This document shows positions 6,838 through 14,275 of a DNA stretch of 18,525 nucleotides, piece after piece. Source of the stretch: Spirochaetaceae bacterium. GTDB taxonomy: Bacteria; Spirochaetota; Spirochaetia; PWKH01. Location of the stretch: NCBI GenBank assembly GCA_003557605.1, contig PWNW01000162.1:1-18525 (forward strand). Direction: 5' to 3'. The notes beneath the pieces were generated by a model, which ran no database searches, was not told the origin of the DNA, and saw nothing but the letters and a program-made list of their open reading frames with translations. A program made the translations under genes and the position numbers. Positions within the stretch are counted from its first letter, which is position 1, and every line of letters starts with the position of its first letter.

Positions 6838-7974
6838 ATGAAGGACCCCAGGCATCAGAAACTGGCAGAACTGCTGGTTCAGTATTCGGTTTCACTTCAG
6901 AAGGGAGAATCCTGTCTGATACAGGCAGTTGACACCCCTGTAGAGATGGTGGAGGCGCTGGTTGAAGCGGTATATGCAGAAGGGGGGTATCCTCAGGTGT
7001 CTCTCATGCAGGAGCGCCTGCATAAAACCCTGCTGACAGGGAGCACCCGGGAAAGTATTGACCTCTGGGCTGAGTGCGACGTATACCGTATGAAGCGTAT
7101 GGATGCGTTTATCGGAATCAGGGGATATGAGAATCCCCGTGAGACTTCCCTCATAGGGGACGGGCAAAACCGGGAGTATATGCGCAGATATTTCCAGCCG
7201 GTGCACCTTCATGTGAGGGTCCCGTCTACCAAGTGGGCGGTGCTTCGCTATCCTACTGCGGTAATGGCATATATGGCGGGAATGCCTACCGAGGAGTTTG
7301 AAGATTACTATTACCAGGTGACCTCCGGAGTGGACTACAGGAAAATGTCCCAGGCCATGAAGCCGGCAAAGCAGTTTCTTGACCGCTGCAGGGAAGTGCA
7401 TATTGTTTCGGAACATACCGATCTCAGGTTCTCCATTGAGGGGATGGGTTCAGTGCCCTGCGACGGGAGACGCAATATTCCAGACGGTGAAATCTACACC
7501 GCTCCGGTAAGGGAGAGCGTTGAGGGGTATATTTCATACAACACCTCTTCGACATATCAGGGGACAAGCTTTTCTGATGTTCGGTTTGAGTTTTCCCGGG
7601 GAAAAATTGTTGATGCTCAAGCCCATGATACCGAAAAAATCAACAGGCTGCTTGACTGTGATGAGGGTGCCAGGTATATCGGGGAATTTGCCCTTGGATG
7701 CAATCCCAGGATTCTCAAGGCGATTGACGAAACCCTCTTTGATGAGAAAATCATGGGATCATTTCATTTCACGCCCGGTGCTGCCTACAAGGAATGCGAC
7801 AACGGCAACAGAAGCTCCCTTCACTGGGATCTGGTGTGCCTTCAGACTCCTGAATACGGAGGGGGGGAGATATGGATAGACGGAGAGCTGATCAGAAAAG
7901 ACGGGATCTTTGTCCATGAGGCTTTTGCGGGGCTCAATCCAGAATTCCTGACAGGGGAGAGAGACCCCGAATGA
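6838..7974 (+). CDS. M29-family metallo-aminopeptidase (AmpS/aminopeptidase T-like)
   Basis: 378-residue cytoplasmic exopeptidase predicted to release N-terminal amino acids from peptides using two metal ions. The M29 metal ligands are all visible: Glu218 in NIPDGEIYTAP, Glu283 in GEFALG, His310 in GSFHFTPG, and His329 with Asp331 in HWDLV. Length is normal for the family (about 370-410). An AAGGAGAG ribosome site lies about 7 nt before the ATG at 6838. Its TGA overlaps the ATG of the following MFS gene (ATGA). I saw no convincing promoter in the 190-bp upstream region; weak candidates begin at TTGTCT near 6743 and TTGCAA near 6775. Confidence 0.9.
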   Translation: MKDPRHQKLAELLVQYSVSLQKGESCLIQAVDTPVEMVEALVEAVYAEGGYPQVSLMQERLHKTLLTGSTRESIDLWAECDVYRMKRMDAFIGIRGYENPRETSLIGDGQNREYMRRYFQPVHLHVRVPSTKWAVLRYPTAVMAYMAGMPTEEFEDYYYQVTSGVDYRKMSQAMKPAKQFLDRCREVHIVSEHTDLRFSIEGMGSVPCDGRRNIPDGEIYTAPVRESVEGYISYNTSSTYQGTSFSDVRFEFSRGKIVDAQAHDTEKINRLLDCDEGARYIGEFALGCNPRILKAIDETLFDEKIMGSFHFTPGAAYKECDNGNRSSLHWDLVCLQTPEYGGGEIWIDGELIRKDGIFVHEAFAGLNPEFLTGERDPE

Positions 7975-9131
7975 AGCGTTCGACTGCCGTAAAGGGTACT
8001 GATTTCGGTACCTACGGGGCATTTTTTCTCTACGCATCCACTGCAGTGGCAACTCCCATGGCCCTTCTTCCAATGGCCCAGGAGTTTTCCCTGAGCTTTA
8101 CCGGAGGGGGATCCATTGAGACTGCCCGGAGCCTGCTGATCGTGGTAATGCTTCTCTACAGCGGCTATGCAGCTTCCCGGTGGGGAAAAATCCGTCTCAT
8201 ATCCCTCGGCATGCTTATGGTGACCCTTGGGCTGTTCTCCTATGCCCTGTCCACAGGGTACGTCATGGTACTTGCCGCCATGGGGTGCATCGGCCTAGGA
8301 GGGGGACTAGTGGAAGCCCTGGTGAATCCCCTTGTGCAGGACCTGCATCCTGATGATGCTCCCAGCAGACTGAATCATGTAAACGCCTTCTTTTCTCTGG
8401 GGGTGTTCGCTACGGTCCTGATTGCCGGGGAAATTCTTACAGCAGGATTTTCCTGGCGGTTCATTTTTGTTCTGCTGGGTATCATTGGACTGGTGTTCAC
8501 TCTGGTGTTTTCGTTTTCCAGCAGAGGCCTTGTTCTGTCAAAATCCTCCCATTCCGCATACCATATCGGGCAGATCCTTAAGAATCGACGGTTCTGGATT
8601 CTCGGTGCGGCGATGTTCCTGGGGGGAGCCCTTGAGTCTGCTTTTACCTTCTGGAGCGCCAGCTATGTGCAGGTCTATTTTGATGTTCTGCCCCGGGCAG
8701 GGGGGGTCGGCACGGCATGTTTTGCAGGAGGCATGGCTGCAGGGCGGCTGTGGGTGTCCAAGCTTGCCAGAACCATTGACATCTCCGGAATCATCATGCG
8801 TTCAGCCCTGCTGGGCTGCATCGTGGGCATCACAGCGTATCTTGTGACCGGTCTATGGGTGTTTTTTCTGATTTTGTTCACCGCAGGTCTTTCAGTTGCC
8901 TGCTACTGGCCTTCGATCCAGGCGTATGCAGCATCGACCATGAAGGTGGATTCAACATTGCTGTTTATCTACCTTTCCTGCTTCGGAATACCGGGATTCG
9001 GCATCACTCCGGTAATCATGGGGGCAGTGGGAGACCGCTGGGACCTGCAGCGTGCTTTTCTGATTGTACCGGTGTTCTCACTGCTTCTGCTGGCTGTGAT
9101 TGCCTATGACAGACGGCACATGAAGTCATGA
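7971..9131 (+). CDS. MFS transporter
   Basis: 386-residue polytopic membrane protein with about 12 hydrophobic spans, the normal major-facilitator size. The cytoplasmic loop 2-3 motif is present in degenerate form (YAASRWGKIRLISLG, about residues 64-78), and the GLGGGLVEALVNPLV segment resembles the fucose/sugar-permease-like branch. Substrate cannot be inferred safely. The start ATG at 7971 overlaps the aminopeptidase TGA, so the two are translationally coupled. Import of a compound handled by the aminopeptidase, such as a peptide or amino acid derivative, is a guess. The TGA ends at 9131, directly abutting the stop codon of the convergent xseB. Confidence 0.88.
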   Translation: MKRSTAVKGTDFGTYGAFFLYASTAVATPMALLPMAQEFSLSFTGGGSIETARSLLIVVMLLYSGYAASRWGKIRLISLGMLMVTLGLFSYALSTGYVMVLAAMGCIGLGGGLVEALVNPLVQDLHPDDAPSRLNHVNAFFSLGVFATVLIAGEILTAGFSWRFIFVLLGIIGLVFTLVFSFSSRGLVLSKSSHSAYHIGQILKNRRFWILGAAMFLGGALESAFTFWSASYVQVYFDVLPRAGGVGTACFAGGMAAGRLWVSKLARTIDISGIIMRSALLGCIVGITAYLVTGLWVFFLILFTAGLSVACYWPSIQAYAASTMKVDSTLLFIYLSCFGIPGFGITPVIMGAVGDRWDLQRAFLIVPVFSLLLLAVIAYDRRHMKS

Positions 9132-9347
9132 TTATTCGTCTAAGGGCTTGAGCACATCCTCTCCCTGCTCATCCTTAAGAAGAATTTCAACCCTTCTCTC
9201 TGCATCCCTGAGTTCCTTTTCCAGAGATTTTGCAGTGGAGGCTGCTTTCTCAAACAGGGCAATCGCCTCTTGGAGGGGGGTGTCCGGGGACTTGATCCGT
9301 TCATTGAGCTGTTCCAGCTCCTGCAGTCGCTGTTCAAAAGATTTCAT
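9132..9347 (-). CDS. xseB: Exodeoxyribonuclease VII small subunit
   Basis: 71-residue XseB, the small subunit that assembles on XseA to form the exonuclease which degrades single-stranded DNA to acid-insoluble oligonucleotides. It is a single helical hairpin rich in Glu, Lys and Leu: MKSFEQRLQELEQLNERI, then TPLQEAIALFEKAA and the ERRVEILL strand-helix end. Size (70-80 residues) and sequence are typical. The ATG at 9347 overlaps the xseA TGA as ATGA, with GGAG inside the last xseA codons serving as ribosome site. An upstream in-frame start would lie within xseA and is not needed. Confidence 0.95.
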   Translation of the reverse strand: MKSFEQRLQELEQLNERIKSPDTPLQEAIALFEKAASTAKSLEKELRDAERRVEILLKDEQGEDVLKPLDE

Positions 9348-10552
9348 GGCCGTTTCTCCTGTATTACCGCATCTGCTTCTCCTCGGAAAAACCGGATGTG
9401 CACCGGTTCGGGACATGAAAGAAGTGATGCATCGTTGATTACCTTACCGTCCTTCGTTCTCACTACAACGGAAAAGCCTCGTTCCATTACCGCCAGGGGA
9501 GAGCCCGCTGTTATCTCCCTCTCAAGAAGCGAGAGAGCGTGGGATGTCTGTTTCAGTCGCCCCTGAATACCCAGTTCAGCCTGGTGCAGCAGATCATCGG
9601 TCTTCAGTCTGTGGGGCATGATCAGGGCGGCAAAGGTCTCGCCCAGGTATCGGGGGGAGAACCTGTCCAGCAGCAGGCGGGACCGCTCAAGTCTCCGCTG
9701 AACTGAGTCAGCCATTGAGGAAACAAGCCGTGAAGCAGTGCCGAGCAGCTCCTCAGAGGTTGAACTCACCAGCTCCGCGGCCGCTGAAGGAGTGGGTGCC
9801 CGAAGGTCCGCTGCAAAGTCGCATAAAGCCCAGTCAACCTCATGGCCCACTGCACTTATCAGCGGGATTTTTGAGGATGCCGCAGTACGCACCAGCGCTT
9901 CATCGGAGAAAGGGAGCAGGTCCTCCAGGGATCCTCCTCCCCTGGTAAGGATCAGCACGTCCGCCTTGCCGTGGGAATTAGCCTTTTCCAGCTGCCGCTT
10001 CAGCTCCCCCGGTGCGTCACTTCCCTGTACTGCGGAGGGATAGACAATTACATGGATTCCGCTGTGACGACGTTTGAGCACGTTCAGTATGTCCCTCAAT
10101 GCTGCCCCGGAAGGGGAGGTGATGACTCCGATGGTGGTGGGACACACTGGGAGGGGACGCTTCTTTTCAGGATTAAAGAGACCCTCCCGCTGAAGCCTGT
10201 TTTTCAGCTCTTCAAGCCGCAGGAGAATCTCTCCCATTCCTGCCTGCTCAATGGCTTCGCAGATGATCTGATAGGTACCCCGGGGCTTGTACACCGACAC
10301 AGTGCCGATTACCCGGACCTTCATGCCGTCTTTGGGCATGAAGCCTGCACGGTAGGTTCTGGAACGGAACATCACCCCTGAAATTGATGCGTAGTCATCC
10401 TTGAGGGTAAAATACCAGTGACCGGCTGAGGAGCCGCGGAAGTTTGATACTTCCCCCTCAATGCCCACATCGGAAAACCCCTCTTCAAGGGCCTGCTTGA
10501 TTTCCTCGGTGATAAGAGAAACGGAATAGAAGGTCGGCTGTATTGGTATCAT
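9344..10552 (-). CDS. xseA: Exodeoxyribonuclease VII large subunit
   Basis: 402-residue catalytic subunit of exonuclease VII, acting in the cytoplasm on single-stranded DNA during repair. The N-terminal OB-fold covers roughly residues 4-100 (IEGEVSNFRG, GHWYFTLKDD). The catalytic domain contains GVITSPSGAALRDILNVLKR, TRGGGSLEDLLPFSDE, and AVGHEVDWALCDFAADLRAP, all family hallmarks. A coiled-coil-like Arg/Leu-rich region follows. Length is slightly below E. coli XseA (456). Start ATG at 10552 has no ribosome site but sits 7 nt after a promoter -10 box. xseB overlaps its stop. Confidence 0.97.
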   Translation of the reverse strand: MIPIQPTFYSVSLITEEIKQALEEGFSDVGIEGEVSNFRGSSAGHWYFTLKDDYASISGVMFRSRTYRAGFMPKDGMKVRVIGTVSVYKPRGTYQIICEAIEQAGMGEILLRLEELKNRLQREGLFNPEKKRPLPVCPTTIGVITSPSGAALRDILNVLKRRHSGIHVIVYPSAVQGSDAPGELKRQLEKANSHGKADVLILTRGGGSLEDLLPFSDEALVRTAASSKIPLISAVGHEVDWALCDFAADLRAPTPSAAAELVSSTSEELLGTASRLVSSMADSVQRRLERSRLLLDRFSPRYLGETFAALIMPHRLKTDDLLHQAELGIQGRLKQTSHALSLLEREITAGSPLAVMERGFSVVVRTKDGKVINDASLLSCPEPVHIRFFRGEADAVIQEKRP

Positions 10553-10559
10553 GGAGATA

Positions 10560-10588
10560 AGAGTACACCAAGCGGTTCATCGGGGCAA
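10560..10588 (-). promoter_or_regulatory. Predicted promoter of xseAB, leaderless type
   Basis: Minus strand: TTGCCC (10588-10583), 17-nt spacer, TACTCT (10565-10560), then 7 nt to the ATG at 10552, so the transcript should begin at or one base before the start codon. It begins 8 bp after the ferredoxin terminator, which isolates xseAB from upstream transcription. Confidence 0.5.
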
Positions 10589-10595
10589 GGGGCAT

Positions 10596-10624
10596 AAAAA
10601 AATGCCGCCCCTCATGGGGCAGCA
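10596..10624 (-). terminator. Rho-independent terminator of the ferredoxin gene
   Basis: Read on the minus strand: arm TGCTGCCCC, loop ATGA, arm GGGGCGGCA, giving a 9-bp stem with one G-U pair, followed directly by seven Ts. It lies 29 nt beyond the ferredoxin stop codon and just before the xseA promoter. On the plus strand no T-run follows it. Confidence 0.9.
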
Positions 10625-10652
10625 GGAGTTCCTATGCTGATGGACTCAGGTA

Positions 10653-10817
10653 TTAGCTGATAATTGCTTCTGTCGGACAGACATCTGCACAGGCACCGCA
10701 GTCGGTGCACAGGTCAGCATCTATCACATAGATGTCTCCCTCAGCTATCGCATCCACCGGACATTCGGGAAGGCAGCTTCCGCAGGCAATGCATTCGTCA
10801 GTAATCTTGTAAGCCAT
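10653..10817 (-). CDS. 2[4Fe-4S] bacterial-type ferredoxin
   Basis: 54-residue low-potential electron carrier, typical of anaerobes and of clostridial-type ferredoxins. Two complete cluster motifs are seen: Cys9, Cys12, Cys15, Cys19 in CIACGSCLPECP, and Cys37, Cys40, Cys43, Cys47 in CTDCGACADVCP. Each ends in the usual Cys-Pro, and the two clusters swap their fourth cysteine in this family. The start ATG at 10817 has a strong GAGGAGG site 6 nt upstream; the in-frame ATG at 10847 lies at the predicted transcription start and would extend the protein beyond the family. It is monocistronic with its own promoter and terminator. The redox partner is not identified in this window. Confidence 0.97.
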   Translation of the reverse strand: MAYKITDECIACGSCLPECPVDAIAEGDIYVIDADLCTDCGACADVCPTEAIIS

Positions 10818-10852
10818 GGTGGCCTCCTCACATGTTTTTCTGTTCAAACAGG

Positions 10853-10881
10853 ACTATATACTTCTTCCGGATGTCCGTCAA
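10853..10881 (-). promoter_or_regulatory. Predicted strong promoter of the ferredoxin gene
   Basis: Minus strand: TTGACG (10881-10876), 17-nt spacer, TATAGT (10858-10853). Each hexamer matches 5 of 6 consensus bases. Start near 10846, giving a leader of about 29 nt that includes the GAGGAGG ribosome site. Strong expression is expected. Confidence 0.7.
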
Positions 10882-10896
10882 GGATGATTTATGATG

Positions 10897-10926
10897 TTGA
10901 CAAAACCTGTCATTTTTGAAAACAAT
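10897..10926 (+). promoter_or_regulatory. Predicted promoter of the sirtuin gene, leaderless type
   Basis: Perfect TTGACA (10897-10902), 18-nt spacer, AACAAT (10921-10926, 4 of 6 consensus), then 6 nt to the ATG at 10933. The start nucleotide should fall on the ATG. Only 15 bp separate its -35 from the divergent ferredoxin -35. Confidence 0.5.
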
Positions 10927-10932
10927 GGTGCC

Positions 10933-11688
10933 ATGAACGGCATAGAAAAGCTGATCAGCCTTCTGGAGTCCTCCCGTTCAGCAGCAGCCTTTACTGGTGC
11001 CGGAGTTTCCACCCTTTCGGGGATCAGGGACTTTCGCGGGGCGGGGGGGATCTACCAGGATATTAATCCTGAGCGAATGTTTGATATCAGCTGGTTTACC
11101 CGAGATCCTCATTACTATTACCGCCATGCCAGGGAGTATATCTATACCATTCATACCAAAGAGCCGTCTCTCGTGCATCAGGTTTTAGCTGAGCTTGAGC
11201 ATCGGGGACATCTTCCGGGCGGAGTAATAACCCAGAACATTGATTGTCTCCATGAAAAAGCGGGATCCAGGAGGGTGATGGAGCTCCACGGATCAATATG
11301 CGGACATACCTGCATGGAGTGCGGAAACAAGGGGTCCTATGAGGATGTGCTTCCAGCGGCCTCCCAGGGGGAGGTGCCTCTGTGCTCCCGATGCCGGGGG
11401 GTAATGAAACCCGATGTGGTGTTCTTCGGTGACCCCCTTCCCCAGGATGTTCTGGAACTTGCGTACCGAAGCGCAGCATCTGCGGACCTGCTTCTGGTGC
11501 TGGGATCTTCACTGGTGGTCCATCCTGCGGCCTCAATTCCCCTCAGTACCTTGGATCATGGCGGAAAGATCGTCATTGTAAATCAGACTCCTACACCTCT
11601 GGATGACTATGCTGAGCTCCGGTTTCATGATCTGCAGCGGGTATTTGAAAGAATTGTCCGTCATTTCGGGATGGAAGGAATTCACTGA
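10933..11688 (+). CDS. Sir2-family NAD-dependent protein deacetylase (sirtuin)
   Basis: 251-residue sirtuin, predicted to remove acetyl or longer acyl groups from lysines with NAD consumption. Motifs, numbered from the ATG at 10933: NAD-binding GAGVSTLSGIRDFRG (22-36), QNIDCLHEKAG (101-111), catalytic His119 in ELHGS, a zinc ribbon with Cys127, Cys130, Cys151 and Cys154, FFGDPLP, and LGSSLVVHPAASIP near the end. The sequence around the first motif resembles the Thermotoga-type (class U) enzymes more than class III. Usual SGIPDFR is SGIRDFR here. The start at 10933 fits the promoter spacing and the family length; an ATG at 10891 would precede the promoter. It lies 18 nt upstream of the ABC importer operon and is probably cotranscribed with it. 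Confidence 0.93.
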   Translation: MNGIEKLISLLESSRSAAAFTGAGVSTLSGIRDFRGAGGIYQDINPERMFDISWFTRDPHYYYRHAREYIYTIHTKEPSLVHQVLAELEHRGHLPGGVITQNIDCLHEKAGSRRVMELHGSICGHTCMECGNKGSYEDVLPAASQGEVPLCSRCRGVMKPDVVFFGDPLPQDVLELAYRSAASADLLLVLGSSLVVHPAASIPLSTLDHGGKIVIVNQTPTPLDDYAELRFHDLQRVFERIVRHFGMEGIH

Positions 11689-11706
11689 AGAATCTAAGGA
11701 ACGTCC

Positions 11707-12375
11707 ATGGGATTTTTCCTGCGGGTTTTTTCCCTGTACCGGGAACGATCAGGGTTTTTTATACAGCTCTTTATTGAGCATCTGTATCTTACTGCAGCTG
11801 CGGTTGCAATTATTACCGTCATTGGGCTCACCTGCGGCCTGTTAATTACCAGGAACAGAACTGCGGCAAAGATTGTACTTTCTGCGGTGAATTTTCTCTA
11901 TACCATACCCACCATAGCCCTTTTCGGATTCCTCGTGAGCTTCACCGGCATCGGTTCCACCAGTGCAGTGATCGCACTGACAGCCTACGGGCTGATACCG
12001 GTGATCAGGAATACCTATGTGGGGATAACTGAGGTTGACCCGATGATCGTTGAGGCTGCCGCAGGGATGGGCAGTACCGACCGGCAGCTGCTGTTCCAGG
12101 TTCAGTTCCCGATAGCCCTTCCGGTGATTCTTGCAGGATTCAGGACCATGGTGGTGATGACCATTGCCCTGGGAGGGATTGCCTCCTTTATTGGTGCCGG
12201 GGGACTCGGGGTGGCTATCTGGAGGGGGATAACGACCAATTTTGCGGAAATGACCGTTGCGGGAAGCATCCTGGTTGCAGGGATGGCCATTGCAGCGGAT
12301 CTGATACTTGAACGGGTGGAGCGGTTCATCCGTAAAACTGTGCTGGGAACAGCACAGACGGGAGGAGAGAGATGA
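11707..12375 (+). CDS. ABC transporter permease, glycine betaine/choline/carnitine type (OpuC/YehY-like)
   Basis: 222-residue inner-membrane subunit with about five to six membrane spans. The EAA loop that contacts the ATPase is clear: EAAAGMGSTDRQLLFQVQFP at about residues 117-136, followed by PIALPVILAG. The ASFIGAGGLG segment is characteristic of osmoprotectant importers. An AAGGAA site lies before the ATG at 11707. It is the only permease in the operon, whereas OpuC systems carry two, so a homodimer is expected. Its TGA overlaps the ATG of the binding-protein gene. Confidence 0.92.
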   Translation: MGFFLRVFSLYRERSGFFIQLFIEHLYLTAAAVAIITVIGLTCGLLITRNRTAAKIVLSAVNFLYTIPTIALFGFLVSFTGIGSTSAVIALTAYGLIPVIRNTYVGITEVDPMIVEAAAGMGSTDRQLLFQVQFPIALPVILAGFRTMVVMTIALGGIASFIGAGGLGVAIWRGITTNFAEMTVAGSILVAGMAIAADLILERVERFIRKTVLGTAQTGGER

Positions 12376-13271
12376 ACAGACGAGTGGTTTTCATTGTCAT
12401 AATTCTGGCAGCGGCTGTGCTGTGGGGGGCAGCGGCCCAGGGGGCTCGGGAACCGGAGCGGTCGGTGACCGTCGGATCTAAACCCCATGCGGAGCAGTAC
12501 ATCCTCGCCGAGATGATATCACTGCTTATTGAAGAGAAGACCGATATTTCGGTGGACCAGAGGCTCGGCATCGGGGGAGGCACCTCAAACCTCCATCCTG
12601 CCATGCTCTCCGGTGATATCGACATATATCCTGAGTATACCGGTACCGGGTGGCTCTTTGTCTTGAGAAGGGATCTTATTGAGCAGCCCGATGAGCTCTA
12701 CGAAGCTGTGAAGCGGGAATACCAGGAAGAGTTCTCAATTACCTGGCTTGACCGCTACGGGTTCAACAACACCTATGCCCTTGCGGTGCGTAATGAGTTT
12801 GTCGACAGTTACGGGCTAAAAACCTACAGTGATCTCGCTGAGGTCAGCGGTGAACTGGTATTCGGTGCTGAGTATGACTTCTTTGAACGGGATGACGGGT
12901 TTAACGCCCTCAGTGAAGCCTACGGTCTGCAGTTCAAGGATACCCGGGAACTGGACATCGGGCTGAAGTACCAGGCAATCGGTTCTCAGCGGGTGGATGT
13001 GATCAATGCATTTTCCACCGACGGACTGCTTGCTGAGCATGACATTACCGTCCTGGAGGATGACAAATACTTTTTCCCCTCCTACGAGGCTGCGACCATA
13101 GTCAGGGCCGAGACCCTGCAGGAGTACCCTGAGCTTGAAGGGGTGCTGAATCTCCTTTCCGGAGCGATAAGCGATGATGCAATGACTGCTATGAACTACC
13201 GGGTAGAGGAGCTCAACGAAGATGCACGGGCTGTGGCGCGGGACTTTCTAGAGCAGGCAGGTCTGCTCTAG
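12372..13271 (+). CDS. Periplasmic substrate-binding protein, glycine betaine/choline family (OpuAC/OsmF-like)
   Basis: 299-residue type II binding protein that delivers a quaternary amine, probably a compatible solute, to the permease. Residues 1-24 form a Sec signal peptide (basic MNRR, hydrophobic core, AAAQG cleavage region). There is no lipobox cysteine, so it should be a free periplasmic protein, which points to an outer membrane. Family motifs are VGSKPHAEQYILAEM (about 34-48) and DIDIYPEYTGTGW. The ATG at 12372 overlaps the permease stop (ATGA). The TAG stop shares a base with the GTG of the ATPase gene. The substrate is assigned from the family only. Confidence 0.92.
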   Translation: MNRRVVFIVIILAAAVLWGAAAQGAREPERSVTVGSKPHAEQYILAEMISLLIEEKTDISVDQRLGIGGGTSNLHPAMLSGDIDIYPEYTGTGWLFVLRRDLIEQPDELYEAVKREYQEEFSITWLDRYGFNNTYALAVRNEFVDSYGLKTYSDLAEVSGELVFGAEYDFFERDDGFNALSEAYGLQFKDTRELDIGLKYQAIGSQRVDVINAFSTDGLLAEHDITVLEDDKYFFPSYEAATIVRAETLQEYPELEGVLNLLSGAISDDAMTAMNYRVEELNEDARAVARDFLEQAGLL

Positions 13272-14218
13272 TGGCGGTCATTGAATTTGACGGGGTGGTC
13301 AAGCGGTATCACGGAGGCCCCCCGGTGCTGGACGGGCTCTCCCTGTCTCTTGATCAGGGAGAGTTCCTTACCTGCATCGGCCCGTCGGGGTGCGGGAAGA
13401 CAACGTTTCTTAAAATCATAAACCGTCTTCTCACCTATGAACAGGGCAGCGTATGCGTGCAGGGCAGGGAGCTTCCTCAATGGGATCCAATTAAGCTTCG
13501 CAGAAGCATCGGGTACGTGATACAGCAGATCGGGCTTTTCCCCCATATGACGGTGGGTGAGAATATTTCCTATGTGCTGAAAATTACGGGAATAGACCGT
13601 TCTGCAAGAAGACAGCGGGCACTGGAGCTTCTGCCGTTGGTGGGACTGCCTGCTGATCTGATAGACCGGCATCCCCGTTCACTCAGCGGCGGACAGCAGC
13701 AGCGGGTCGGGGTTGCCCGGGCCCTGGCGGCTGACCCGGAGATCCTGCTGATGGATGAGCCCTTCGGGGCGGTTGATGAGATTACCAGGAGCAATCTTCA
13801 AAAGCAGATGCAGGAACTGCACGGGAAACTGCAGAAGACCGTGGTTTTTGTCACCCATGACATAGAAGAGGCCATGCGCCTGGGGACCCGGGTGCTGCTG
13901 CTTAACCGGGGACGCATTGAGCAGATCGGCACCCCTGAGGAGATGCTTCTGCATCCCGCCGGGGAATTTGTCAGGACCTTTTTCGGATTTAAGAATTTCA
14001 CCTCATTTCTCCATGCTGAAACCTTGGAAGGGTTTTTGAATCCCAACGGAACTGACAAGGGATATCCCCGGATACGCAGGGACGCAGCACTTATCGAGGG
14101 GGTGAAAATGCTCTTTGATCATAGTGCAGATATTCTGACGGTAACCGATGAACAGGGAGTAACGGCAGGAACATTTTCTCTTTCAGGGATCAAGGAAGCA
14201 TTTCTTCGGCGCAACTGA
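13271..14218 (+). CDS. ABC transporter ATP-binding protein, betaine/choline type (OpuCA-like)
   Basis: 315-residue cytoplasmic ATPase driving the importer. Walker A is GPSGCGKTT (37-45), Q-loop VIQQIGLFPHMTVGEN (83-98), signature LSGGQQQRV (138-146), Walker B ILLMDEPFGAVDE (158-170) and switch His in THDIEEAM. After residue 240 a C-terminal extension of about 75 residues matches the position of the CBS regulatory domain in OpuCA/OpuAA, but only one degenerate repeat fits, with ILTVTDEQGVTAGTFSLSGI as the recognisable part. Start is a GTG at 13271 overlapping the TAG of the binding-protein gene by one base. The topB promoter follows 18 nt after its TGA. Confidence 0.93.
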   Translation: MAVIEFDGVVKRYHGGPPVLDGLSLSLDQGEFLTCIGPSGCGKTTFLKIINRLLTYEQGSVCVQGRELPQWDPIKLRRSIGYVIQQIGLFPHMTVGENISYVLKITGIDRSARRQRALELLPLVGLPADLIDRHPRSLSGGQQQRVGVARALAADPEILLMDEPFGAVDEITRSNLQKQMQELHGKLQKTVVFVTHDIEEAMRLGTRVLLLNRGRIEQIGTPEEMLLHPAGEFVRTFFGFKNFTSFLHAETLEGFLNPNGTDKGYPRIRRDAALIEGVKMLFDHSADILTVTDEQGVTAGTFSLSGIKEAFLRRN

Positions 14219-14236
14219 GAAGATTCACCAATTCAC

Positions 14237-14266
14237 TTGTATTTTTCTCCCTGCTTTGGCTATACT
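14237..14266 (+). promoter_or_regulatory. Predicted promoter of topB, near-leaderless type
   Basis: TTGTAT (14237-14242), 18-nt spacer, TATACT (14261-14266), then 9 nt to the ATG at 14276, so the leader should be about 3 nt. There is no canonical Shine-Dalgarno; a GGGCGGG stretch is the only purine-rich element and lies mostly upstream of the expected start point. Confidence 0.5.
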
Positions 14267-14275
14267 GGGCGGGTT

